Origin: Aegilops tauschii subsp. strangulata
Lineage: Eukaryota; Streptophyta; Magnoliopsida; Poales; Poaceae
NCBI RefSeq assembly: GCF_002575655.3
Contig: NC_053040.3
Location: 358,234,267-358,298,266 of the forward strand
Direction of reading: 5' to 3'
Length of the DNA stretch: 64,000 bases
Shown here: positions 20,866 through 31,464 of the stretch, piece after piece
Position numbering within the stretch: the first letter of the stretch is position 1
Layout: each line of letters starts with the position of its first letter
Notes under the pieces: model-generated
What the model was told of the DNA's origin: nothing
What the model saw: the letters and a program-made list of their open reading frames with translations, nothing else
The model's database searches: none
Translations under genes and position numbers: made by a program

Positions 20866-23086
20866 TGTAGCGACCAGACCTCAAACAGTCTAGTCCCTGT
20901 GCATCAGTGTCATCCCTAGATCGGTAATGCTGACACGCACAGTACTTGAAGGATTTATAACAGAGTAGCAATCACACACTAATTACATCGAATGTCTCAA
21001 AATAGAACTTAATACAATAAATACGGCTTAAGGCCATCTAAAACAATAACAGCAGAAGGCTTGGAAGATAAAGTGAGTCCATCAACTCCAACGGCATCAC
21101 TGAGTATAAGACCACGACATATGGCACCTTACTCGTCATGTGAAAAGTCTGCAACATGATACGTTGCAGCCCGAAAACGGGTCAGCACATGGAATATGAT
21201 GGCAATGTAACACGTAGAGAGTAATGAACAGAATAATACAATCACTACATGCATATTTGGCTGGTGGAAAGCTCTATGGTTACAGTTTTGTGAAAAGCCA
21301 ATTTTTCCCTAGCACAAAGGAATAAATTTTATTTAACTATCATGGTGGTTGTTAAACATTGAGAAGGTACCTCCAACTCAATCCCAATTAAGAACGTGAT
21401 TAACCCAATCAAATTAAATTAATTAACATGATGATGAGATTCACATGATAATCCAAGAACTAGATACTCAAGATGTCCATAACCGGGGACACGGCTAACC
21501 ATGATTAGATTGTACACTCTGCAGAGGTTTGTGCACTTTCCCCACAAGACTCGATCTCCTCCGTTGGATTTCTCGCACTACATGGTGTTTGAGAAACGGA
21601 TGACCGAGACACAGTCTTTCAGAAGCGTTAGCACCTTACGATGGGTAGACCGGTACACCTACATCCACTACATCTGCTAGTCTACCACTCTTAGACTTCA
21701 CACAACTTAATCAACTATGTTAGAGCCCATAATAGCTTGTGGCTGCACATGGAAGTTTCTAGCATGAATAATCTCATGACCCCTTTGAGTCTGGGTGGCG
21801 GTCCATAGGATGATCACACGGGTCCTCCGGGATATCCAAAAATACAGGCAACACTGGGTTCTCCAGATGCCTCAATCCACCCAGATGTAAATTAAAGTAA
21901 CCACCTTAAGTTGAACCATTAATTAACAATCTCACATCTATCATGGAAAAATTCACTCAAACCCAATCCACGTCTACGAGCATAGCATAGCAATATAAGC
22001 AAACGTAGAAGTAACTCCCAATGGTTTGATATAAACAGGGCAATAGGTACTACCTCAACTACTTCCCAGAACCGGCAAACCGATCTAACGAACAGGCTAA
22101 TGAACGAACGTTCGTTGTCTGTAACTATCGGGCGAAAACTGTTCGTTAAAACGAACGTACGGACGAACGTCCGCTAGATAGATAAACCGAGAAAACTGGC
22201 AAACCGATCTAAAAAACGAACTAGGGTTTCTAAAAAAACCGAATTGGTTTTCTAAAAAAACCGGCAGCGGCGAACGGCGTGTTACCTCCGGCGAGGCGGG
22301 GCTCGAGCGGCGGGGTTGCGGCGGCGGGGCGACGGCGACGCGGCGGCGGCGAAGCGCGGCAGAGGCGGTGGCGCGTCTGCGGCGGCGGGGTTGGTGGTGG
22401 TGGCGGGGGTCCAGGGGGTATTTAAGAGGGGGAGGGGGCGGCTTGGAGGAGGGGGCAAGGTGGCGGGGGAGGAGGAGTCCGGCTCGGACTCTAGTCCGAG
22501 TCGGCGGCGGCGCGCGGTCTCTAGGTGGGAGACGGCGGCGCGGGGGGAGATGGGCCGGCTCGGCTGGGCCTCGGCCCAGTCGGGCGCTGGAAGTATTTTT
22601 TAAACAATTCCACCGAACAGAAAATGAAACCTAGAAAATAAAATAAAAATCTAAAAATGCCAAAACAAATTTTCACCGTCTAAATAAAATATTTAGAACG
22701 AGATGAACATTTTCTTGGCCCTAAAATGCAATTTTGAAAATGTGCAAATTTTCTAATGCAAATAAAATTGCAATAAAATCCAAATAAAATCAAATATTTG
22801 ATTTTAATATGTTTCCTCCAATAATTCAATTATTTTGGAGAAGTCATATTATCTCCTCTCATATATTTTAATATGAAATATTTTTCAAAGAGAAAAATAA
22901 TTAAAACAAATGATCCTATTTTCAAAATTCGAGAAAACCCAAATATGAAAATAATGAAATCCCCAACTCTCTCCGTGGGTCCTTGAGTTGCTCAGAATTT
23001 CTAGGATCGCAAAACAAAATGCAATAATATGTTATGCATGATGATCTAATGTATACCATTCCAAATTGAAAATTTGGGATGTTACA
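20866..23086 (-). repeat. 5' LTR of the chromovirus (2221 bp)
   Basis: Homologous to 12666-15408, with a single deletion of about 0.5 kb whose breakpoint is near 22075. Numerous substitutions (for example four in the first 50 bases) suggest an insertion clearly older than the Angela element. The outer end gatgttaca abuts the target duplication. Confidence 0.9.
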
Positions 23087-23091
23087 GGTTC

Positions 23092-25770
23092 GCAGAGGCG
23101 ACGTAGATGAATCGTGTGCGATAGTAAATCACCGAGATTGAATGGGAATCCAAATTTCCTTTGTCCTTCATCCATGAGTTTTTTTCTACGATGAACATAA
23201 ATCCTGCTAATCACCGTGTTCAAATTTGACACTTTTCCGGGTTCTTTTACAATTTTTAGGGGATTATGTGCATTTTGTAGGCATTAATGCACGTAATTCA
23301 AATTCAAACAATCGGTGCATGAAAGGGTGCACAAGAATGGTCTGGAAAAACCATACTCATGGTATTTAGTAATTTCTCAATCCTTTTACAAGGAATGGGC
23401 AGAGATTTCAATGGAATGCATGGCAATAGTCAACCACAAATGCGTCATTTATTGGGTTATCAACTATAGAACAATGAAATATGTGCTTGAAAAACATGAT
23501 GGCTGGCATGGTGCCATGGTATGGCCTCACCGTGCCTTGGTTAAAAGCTGAGAAGGTTTGATTTATGTCGTCATGCACGCCCTTCATAAATCGAACCATC
23601 ACCGAGGAAGTTCAATGCTTTCGAGAGGGAAATCACCAAGATTGAAGGGGAATCCAAATTTCCGTCCTAGTTTTTCATTCAGTTTTTTTCCAACGATCAA
23701 CATACCATCTCAAATGAAACGTGTTCAAATTTGACATTTTTCCGAACTCATTTACCATATTTAGGGGATTGTGTGCATTTTTTAGGCATTAATTATGCAC
23801 ATAATTCAAATTCGAACAATCGGTGCATGAAAAGGTGCACAAGAACGGTCTGGAAAACCATGCTCGTGCTATTTAGTACATTCTCATGCCTTTTCCAAGA
23901 AATGGGCAGATATTTACTGGGTTAACAACTATGCAAAAATGAAATACATGCTTGGAAAAACATGACGCCTGGTGTGGTGCCATGGTATGACCTCACCGTG
24001 CCCTAGTAAAAATGTCGTCATGCGCGCCTTTCATAAAACGAACCATCATCCGAGGAAGTATCATGGTTTCGAGGGGGAAATCACCAAGATTGAAGGGGGA
24101 TCCAAATTTCGTTTGTCCTTGTCCACGAGTTTTTTTCTATGATGAACATACAACCTGCAAATCATCGTGTTCAAATTTGGCACTTTTCCGGGTTCATTTT
24201 CCATATTTAGGGGATTATGTGCATTTCCTAGGCATTAATGTGCGTAATTCAAGTTCAAACAATCGATGCATGTAAGGGTCCACAAGAACCGCCGGGAAAA
24301 CCATGCTCGTGCCATTTAGTAAATTCCCATGCCTTTCACAAGGAATAATGGATAGATATTTCGTTGAAATGTGTGGCAATAGTCAACCACAAATGTTTGT
24401 TTGTTGGGTTTTCAACTATAGAAAAAATGAAATAAATGCTTAAAAAACATGACGCCTGGCATGGTGACATGGTATGACCTCACCATGCCCTGGTAAAAAT
24501 TTGAGAAGGTTTGGCTTATGTCGTCATGCACGCCCTTCATAAATCGAACCATCACCGAGGAAGTTCAATGCTTTCGAGAGGGAAATCACCAAGATTGAAG
24601 GGGAATACAAATTTTTGACCTAGTTTGTCATTCAGTTTTTTTCCAACGATCAACATACCACCTCACATACAACGTGTTCAAAATTGACATTTTTTTGGGC
24701 TCATTTACCATATTTAGGGGATTATGTGCATTTTCTAGGCATTAAATGGACATAATTCAAATTCGAACAATCGGTGCATGAAAAGGTGCACAAGAACGGT
24801 CTAGAAAACCATGCTCGTGTTATTTAGCACATTCTCATGCCTTTTACCAGGAATGGGCAGATATTTCAAGGAAATGTGTGGCAATAGTCAACCATATACG
24901 CGTCGTTTACTCGGTTAACAACTATACAGAAAATGAAACACGTGGTTGGAAAACATGACGCCTGGTGTGGTGCCATGGTATGGCCTCACCATGCCCTGGT
25001 AAAAATTGGAGAATGTTTTCCTTATGTCGTCATGTGCGCCTTTCATAAATCGTACCATCACCGAGGAAGTTTCATGGTTTCAAGGGGAAATCACCAAGAT
25101 TGAAGGGGGGTCCAAATTTCCTTTATCCTTTGGCCACGAGTTTTTTTCTACGATGAACATACAACCTGCAAATCACCGTGTTCAAATTTGGCGCTTTTCC
25201 GAGTTCATTTGCCATATTTAGGGGATTTTGTGCATTTCCTAGGCATTAATGCGCATAATTCAAGTTCAAACAATCGATGCATGAAAGGGTCCACAAGAAC
25301 AGCCTAGAAAACCATGCTCGTGCCATTTAGTAAATTATCATGCCTTTTACAAGGAATGGATAGATATTTCGATGAAATGTGTGGCAATAGTCAACCACAA
25401 ATGTTTGTTTGTTGGGTTTTCAACTATAGAAAAAATGAAATAAATGTTTAAAAAACATGACGCCTGGCATGGTGCCATGGTATGACCTCACCATGCCCTG
25501 CTAAAAATTTGAGAAGGTTTGGCTTATGTTGTCATGCACGCCCTTCATAAATCGAACCATCACCGAGGAAGTTTCATGCTTTCGAATGGGAAATCCTCAA
25601 GATTGAAGGGGAATCCAAATTTTCTTCATTCTTTGCCCTGGAGTTTTTTCTATGACGAACATACACCCTGCAAAGCACCGTGTTGAAATTTGGCATTTTT
25701 CGGGGCTCATTTACCATATTTAGGGGATCATGTGCATTTTCTAGGCATTTAGCGCATATAAATCCAATCC
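23092..25770. repeat. 0.5-kb tandem repeat array, ~6 units, dimeric organisation
   Basis: The landmark gggaatccaaattt (or close variants) occurs at about 23147, 23651, 24100, 24604, 25110 and 25612, a spacing of 449-506 bases. Each unit holds gtgttcaaatttg, tttaggggatt.tgtgcatttt, ggcattaat, ggtgcatgaaa and a segment ending tcataaatcgaaccatcacc. Units 2 and 4 share one variant (caacgatcaacataccatc) and units 3 and 5 another (tttctatgatgaacatacaa), so the array is built from a ~1-kb dimer. No terminal inverted repeats or LTR ends are seen. A seventh, partial unit leads into the small gene at 26070. Open frames inside are not conserved between units. Confidence 0.85.
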
Positions 25771-26069
25771 AGCTATAGGTGCACGAGTGTGATGTGAGGG
25801 ACGTGGATTGCCGTTTGATCGCGGCGCATCCAACGGTGCATACGCGTGATCCGCGTGGCTGGGGTTCCGGCCAATCATAACGCAACACACAATAGGCTCG
25901 GCGCACACTGTTTCCGGAAGTGACGGAGATGAACCGTGTGCGATAATCAATGAGCAAAATTGTAAGGGAAGCCAAATTTCTGTTGCCGTTTGTGGTTGAG
26001 CTCTTGAATACCACCGCACTATACGGCTGCCCGGCCCCTCCATCCCAGAGCTCTCTCCAGGCGTCGTCC

Positions 26070-26462
26070 ATGGCACCGCGGTGCACATTAACTGGTAAGG
26101 AAGCAATGGCTTGCCACCGTGTCGCGTTCCTCGCCGCCCGCGACCGCGCACATGGTAAGGAAGCGATGGCATCTCGCCGCGCCGAGTTCATCGCCGCCGG
26201 CGGCCAGACAGTTACATGGGCGGACTTTGAGGCTGCCATGGCGGAATGGTTGGTGGATCTAGAGGCAGCCAAAGCCGCACAGAAGGAGCGGAAAAGGCAG
26301 AAAGCAGTCAAGAAAAGAGAGTCCCGCCACCGCAAGAAAAAAGAGGCTGCACGTCATGGTGAGGAGAGCTTGGCGGAGATCGAAGCACAGTGGGTTGCCG
26401 CCTACAAGGCCAGGAAGGAGAACGCCGGTGTCTGGCCAGCATGCCCTGATGGCAGCATGTGA
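26070..26462 (+). CDS. Small basic, alanine-rich protein (130 aa), unknown function
   Basis: I start at the ATG at 26070 (context gtccATGGc) because the paralogue at 31178 starts at the equivalent ATG. The frame is open farther upstream to 25950 but that part is not conserved as protein. The product has two related alanine/arginine segments (KEAMACHRVAFLAARD and KEAMASRRAEFIAAG). Then come a WADFEAAMAEW motif and a long basic, probably helical stretch (QKERKRQKAVKKRESRHRKKK), which could be a nuclear targeting or nucleic-acid-binding region. It ends AAYKARKENAGVWPAC. No family is recognised. It lies between the 0.5-kb array and the B3 gene, on the same strand as the latter. Confidence 0.55.
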   Translation: MAPRCTLTGKEAMACHRVAFLAARDRAHGKEAMASRRAEFIAAGGQTVTWADFEAAMAEWLVDLEAAKAAQKERKRQKAVKKRESRHRKKKEAARHGEESLAEIEAQWVAAYKARKENAGVWPACPDGSM

Positions 26463-27091
26463 GAAGTAGTTTAAGTTTGTAGTATTAGAGAAAATTACCA
26501 GTAGTACTTTAAGTTTGTAGTATTAACGTACAATGTCGGTAAGAGCATCCTTTGAGGGCTTTGAGCGTTGATTAGCATGTGTGCTCATGTGCGTTTTTTT
26601 GCGTTAATCAATAGAAGATCACAAAACACACGGTTTCTATGCCGTACCCGTCTGCGCTTTTTGCGTTAATGACCCATAAGTCAGTTACCTGTGTGATATT
26701 TCCTAATAAACCAGGCGTACCATTGTCCGAAAAAATCAAGTACACGTGTACATTTTTTTGGAGACGGGATCGGCAAACTTTCCTTTTTCTCGCACATGAG
26801 TATTTTACGCGCTTCGTCTGTGTTGTGTATTTCCCCCACCCAAGTTTCAAGTTTCGCACTGAAATTTTCATTAGGCGCGCGATTTCAGAATTTATTCCTC
26901 CAACCACATCCCCTTCCCCTCAGTATACCCCCACCCTCCCTTGCGCCTCCCCCTACCGGCATCTCAAACCGCCGCCGCCGCAACCACAGCTTCAACCACA
27001 TCTACGTTCTGCTCGGATCTAGTCAGGTAACCCACCGATCTCTATCACGTCCCCGGCCTGATTGCTTAAATGGCGCCTGCGAAACATCCTC
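26463..27091 (+). promoter_or_regulatory. Intergenic: 3' trailer and putative B3 gene promoter
   Basis: The first 90 bases contain a duplicated trailer phrase (agtactttaagtttgtagtatta). From about 26880 the sequence becomes C-rich (cctcccttgcgcctcccc), typical of a plant 5' leader. A possible leader intron donor lies at about 27026 (gtcag/gtaacc). An out-of-frame ATG at 27070 opens a 29-codon upstream frame that overlaps the main start. Confidence 0.35.
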
Positions 27092-29722
27092 ATGCCTCCA
27101 AATCCCGCCCGCCAGGAGCTGATGGCGGTCCATGGCGCGATGGCCGCTGTGTGTGTTGACCCGGAGGAACACCCCGCCTCCGCCGCCGTCGCCGACATGG
27201 TGCAGGCTCTGGCCCAGTTGAAGTCCCCCAGCGACTACCCCCGAGGACTTAACAGGTAAGATCTGACCAGCTAAATCTTACCAATACCACTTGCAACGGC
27301 TATGATTTGTACGGTTGATGTATTAAGCATGTTCGTGCCTTGTTTATTTCAGTACTACACATTGTGTGATGTTCAAATATTACCGTGTCGAGCTCAATTT
27401 CACCAATACCAGCAACAAACTTACAATACATGACTCAGGATATCACTAGAGATGCTGCCCATTTGCTATTTTTAGTGGATGCTAACCCTGTTGCACTTAA
27501 CATGCCTGTCCATGTACTTACACAGGGTCATAAGGGCCGATGCTTTTGTTTGCCGTCGAGGTGAGCTGCATTCCATGTCTTACAATATTTCACATAATTT
27601 GTGCAATTGCAGTTTAACTTCTACCCATTTACTGGTTGCATGTAGGTACACATGTCAGTGGCACTGATCCATGCTTCGACCCGGAGGAACAGCTCGCCTC
27701 CGCCATCGCTGACTTTGGGCGAGCTCTGGCCAAGATGAAGTTCCCCAGCAACTACCTCTCAGGACTTACCACGTATGTACTCACCAGTTCAATCTTACCA
27801 ATACCAGTTCCAATTAATGGCTATGTTCTGTACGGTCGATGTATTAAGCCTGTTCTAGTAAACATGCCTAACATGTTTTTGCTACTTTCCCTACCTTTTT
27901 ATAGACATCTGGGCCATTCTCTGCTCTGGCAGCACCTGCCTTGTGATGTTTAACTATGCCAATTGCATTTTTATCAGTACCGGTTTCAATGTCTATTAAG
28001 CCTGTTGCAATTAACAGTTGAATCCATTTTTAAACAGTTGCATTTCAATGGCTACAAACTTAGAAAACATGACTTAGGATGTTGTTAAGCCTGTTGCAAT
28101 TAACAGTTGTATCCATTTTTTAATCTATCCATTTTCTGCCATGCTACTCTTCGCAATGAAGATATACTAGAGATGCTGCCCCATTTGCTATTTTTGGTGG
28201 ATGCTAACCCTGTTGTACTTAACATGCTTGTACATGTACTTACGCAGGGTCATAACGGCTGATGCTGTTGTTTGCCGTCAATGTTAGCTGCATCCCATGT
28301 CTTACAGTATTTCACATCATTTGTGCAATTGCAGTTTAACTTCTACCATTTACTGGTTGCCTGTAGCTACACATGTCAGTGGCACTGATCCACGCTTCGA
28401 CCCGGAGGAACAGCTCGCCTCCGCCGTCGCTGACTTTGGGCGGGCTCTAGCCAAGATGAAGTGCGCCAGCAACTACCTCTCAGGACTTACCAAGTATGTA
28501 CCCACCATTTCAATCTTACCAATACCAGTTGCAATTAATGGCTATGTTTTGTACTGTCGATGTATTAAGCATGTTGTAGTAAACATGCCTAACACGTTTG
28601 AGCTATTTTCCCTACCTTTTTATAGACAACTGGGCCATTATCTGCTCTGGCAGCACCTGCCCTGTGATGTTTAACTCTGCCAATTGCATTTTTATCAGTA
28701 CCGGTTTCAATGGACATTAAGCCTGTTGCAATTAACAGTTGTATCCATTTTTTAATCCATCCCTTTGCTACCGTGCTACTCATTCGAAATGAAGATATCA
28801 CTACAGATGCTCCCGTTTTATTACCATTTGCTATTTTTGGTGGATGTTAACCCTGTTGTAGTTAACATTGGCTTTCCATGTACTTACACAGGGTTACAAT
28901 GGGCGATGCTGTTGTTTTCCGTCGAGGTTAGCTGCATCCCATGTCTTATACACCATCTATTTCTAAATATAAGTATTTTTAGAGATTCCAATATATACTA
29001 CATAAGAAGCAAAATGAGTGAATATAGATTCGAATCTAAACTATATCTATAATTCTATATACATCCGTATGTAGTTCATACTGAAATCTCAAAAAAATTA
29101 CTTGTACTTAGGAACATACGTAGTTGTATTTTACATCATTTGTGCAATCTCAGTTTAGCTTCTAACATTTACTGGTTGCTTGTAGGTACATATATGAGGG
29201 GTACTGATCCACGCTTCGATCCCTTTTGCGTATGGGGCAATGAGATATTCATGAACAAGCGTCAAGTGAGGAAACTAAGAAAGATTGTTAGGCGAAAGAA
29301 ACGGGTGATTGGAATTAAGCTCTTTATTTACACTTTGTCGAAGACAACAGTGAACTTTAGGATGGTAAGTAATGTGTTGCCTTTTCCCCCTGCCCATAAC
29401 AAGTTACTCTATTAGACCTCAATATCTGATATTTTTCTCTTTTAAGTGGTTTCCGAAGCTATTTACTGATGATTACCTTGCAAACTACATGACCGGAGTG
29501 GAGGCAACTAAAGTTAAAGTATATAATTCATGCTACCATGATAATGCTCTAGAAGTCTTCCTGAAGGCGGTGAAGGATGGGTGGGCGATCGTCACAAGGG
29601 GTTGGACAAAAGTGGTTCGTGCCTATGGCATGCAGGAAGGCACATTATGGGCATTCCGCTTCTTCAACACCGTCGGCGGTCAAAATGATTTACACTTGTC
29701 TCTTCACCTTTACTGCCTTTAA
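27092..29722 (+). CDS. B3-domain protein, eight exons, triplicated exon pair
   Basis: Eight exons bounded by GT-AG introns give an uninterrupted 325-residue protein. They are 27092-27255, 27526-27560, 27646-27772, 28248-28282, 28367-28493, 28892-28926, 29186-29364 and 29447-29722. The N-terminal half repeats the motif DPEEQLASA.ADFGRALAKM, once diverged in exon 1 and twice nearly identical in exons 3 and 5. Each copy is preceded by an 11-residue mini-exon product (VIRADAFVCRR and relatives). Exon 7 adds a basic segment (RQVRKLRKIVRRKKR). Exons 7-8 form a B3 DNA-binding domain: FPKLFTDDYLANYM, GWAIVTRGWTKVV, WAFRFFN and a final strand. B3 proteins bind DNA in the nucleus. Preserved phase at every junction argues for recent function. 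The start is the weakest point, because an upstream ATG at 27070 is out of frame. Alternatives: a transposon-captured B3 gene, or a family carried by an unrecognised DNA transposon. Confidence 0.6.
27455..29200 (+). repeat. ~0.7-kb tandem triplication of mini-exon, exon and introns
   Basis: Three units begin near 27453, 28170 and 28804 with agatgctcc/gccca and ccatttgctatttttggtgg. Each contains the 35-base mini-exon (27526, 28248, 28892) and the following exon start (27646, 28367, 29186). Intron phrases such as taagcctgttgcaattaaca also recur. In the third unit the second exon is replaced after GTDPRFDP by new sequence that joins the B3 domain. Confidence 0.9.
28951..29120. mobile_element. 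Degenerate Stowaway-type MITE in intron 6
   Basis: A ~170-bp segment with the inverted phrases tttctaaatataagtattttt and acttgtacttaggaac, an internal gcaaaatgagtgaa and TA at the edges. This matches the layout of the better preserved MITE at 52352. The ends are eroded (caccatctatt instead of ctccctccgt). It is absent from the other two exon-pair units. Confidence 0.65.
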
Positions 29723-30076
29723 ATACTATGGTTCATCATAGTTAATTGCTGCCTAATCCTGTAATTGCTGACATATTGTACTGGCAGTTTTATTTATGGA
29801 TTCGTTGTTGAACCATTGTGCTGAGAATTTGAATTGCCTGTTTCGTATTTCAAAATTTTCAATTAGAATAATAAGTTACAGGCAAAAATAAAAAGAGAAT
29901 ACAGACGGTCATGGAACTTTGCAAACGGTTCTGGCAGTAAAAGCGCTTGTGATGGATAGCCCAATGCCACACAGTTTTCTACATCAAGTGTGTGATGTAG
30001 TTAATAAAAACAAATAGTTAACCAAGGCAGAGCATGTGTGATGGTTAGACCTTTCACACACGAGCGTATACATAAA
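29723..30076 (+). other. 3' trailer of the B3 gene and flank
   Basis: AT-rich non-coding sequence after the TAA at 29720. From about 29905 there are scattered tgtgatgg and cacacag motifs that herald the minisatellite. No other feature is recognised. Confidence 0.35.
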
Positions 30077-30345
30077 ACCGTGTGGGACGTACATCCGAAC
30101 GAAAACGTTTTCCCTGGATTGACTGTGTGGGATGTACATAAGAACGGAAACGTATTCCTTGGATTGACTGTGTGTGATATACATACGAACGGAAATGTTT
30201 TTCTGGGATTCACCGTGTGGGATGTACATACCTACGGAAATGATTTTCTCGGATTACCGTGTGGGATGTACATACCTACGGAAATGATTTTCTCGGATTA
30301 CCATGTGTGATGTACATACCTACGGAAATGATTGGGTTTCAATGC
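30077..30345. repeat. Minisatellite, ~45 bp unit, six copies
   Basis: Units start with accgtgtgggatgtacat or actgtgtgggatgtacat, contain cggaaa.g.tttt and end ggatt. They begin near 30077, 30122, 30167, 30212, 30256 and 30300. The last two full units are nearly identical. A 90-codon frame through them is an artefact of a unit length divisible by three. Clustered CCGTGTG(T/G)GAT motifs of this type occur near the ends of some Triticeae DNA transposons. That link is inference. Confidence 0.9.
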
Positions 30346-31177
30346 CTCGCCCGATCGCACACGGCCCCAGCCTACGTCCCAGGAGGGCCTATCCCCGACG
30401 ATTTCTGGATCGTGTGGGAAGGACACCCTATCGCACACACTCACTTGGCGACAGTTCCAAATGCCATCGCGGAAAGAGGTTAAAAACCATTTGTTTAGGA
30501 CCGGCACGCACCAGTGCCAGCAAACGTCCAAACAGTAATGTCAGGCACCGCCGGGGTGCGCAGGTGACGGGCTCGCCGTTTGCGTTGCGCCATGCAGGAC
30601 TTTGATCGAGAGGGCGACGTGCATGCATTAGCATGGTTTGACAGCGTGAGCGTGAGTGTGTGCACGTGTACATGCTACTTGCTTCTATGGATGGTGTGCG
30701 CTAATGTGTGCATCACGTATAATAAAAAAATTGGTTTTGTGCATTTAACACAAAGTATTTCATTTTCATATGGCTGAAGAGAGTGCGTTGCAGCGATGAG
30801 TCCATGGTTTGGTTCCTCACATATGCATAATTTTGGTTTTTCTTTGTTTCTCCACTGACAGGTAGGCCCGCATAGATATATAGATACAGAACACAAGCTG
30901 ATGAGGCGCATGTGGACTATTTGACTGGTCAAGCAGACAAATATGGAGCTATATGTTGAGCTAGTGACCGTATAATCACCATATATCGTATACAATGACC
31001 AAAGTGAGCTATCAAGACAAGTTCGATGACCGCCAATGCATGTTACTCGGTAATAAATGACCAGGATTGAAGGGGAATCCAAATTTCCTTCGTCTCCTGT
31101 CCTTGAGCTCTTGACAAACCAATGCACTATATGATTGTCCGGCCACTCCAACCCAAAGCTCTCACCAAGCGTCATTC
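30346..31177. other. Non-coding spacer; upstream part of duplicated gene unit
   Basis: No gene is seen up to about 31060. From 31068 (gattgaaggggaatccaaat) the sequence is homologous to the unit that precedes the small gene at 26070, including the phrases gagctcttga and ccaaatttcc. It is thus the 5' part of the second copy of that locus. Confidence 0.45.
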
Positions 31178-31464
31178 ATGCCACCGCACCGCACACTAAC
31201 CGGTAAGGAAGTGAGGGCATCCCGCCGCGCCGAGTTCCTGGCCGCCCACGACCGCACACAAAATGGTGGGGAAGCGATGGCATCCCACCGTGCCGAGTTC
31301 ATCGCCGCTCGTGACCTCACACCTACGTGGGCGGACTTTGAAGCTGCCAAGGCCTAATAGGTGGTAGAGCAAGAGGCGGCCAAAGCCGAACAGAGGGAGC
31401 GGAAAAGGCAGAAAGTACTCAAGAAAAGAGAGGCCCGCCGCCGCAAGAAAGAACAGGACGCACG

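Larger units (their letters stand above)
12666..23086 (-). mobile_element. Tekay-type chromovirus (Ty3/gypsy), full-length, inactive
   Basis: The complete element is about 10.4 kb and is flanked by a perfect 5-bp target duplication GGTTC (12661-12665 and 23087-23091). On the minus strand the order is 5' LTR (23086-20866), tRNA-iMet primer site, an extra ORF, gag, protease, RT, RNase H, integrase with chromodomain, polypurine tract and 3' LTR (15408-12666). LTRs start TGTAACATCCCAAATTTTC and end GGTCGCTACA. The pol order and C-terminal chromodomain place it in the chromovirus branch. I count at least four in-frame stops in gag and the pre-gag ORF, two stops before RT and three frameshifts, so it cannot make its own proteins. 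Confidence 0.93.

Noticed and set aside
30038..30310. A 90-codon frame with repeated WDVH..GNVFLG
   Set aside because: Product of a minisatellite with units divisible by three. It has no start context or flanking gene structure.
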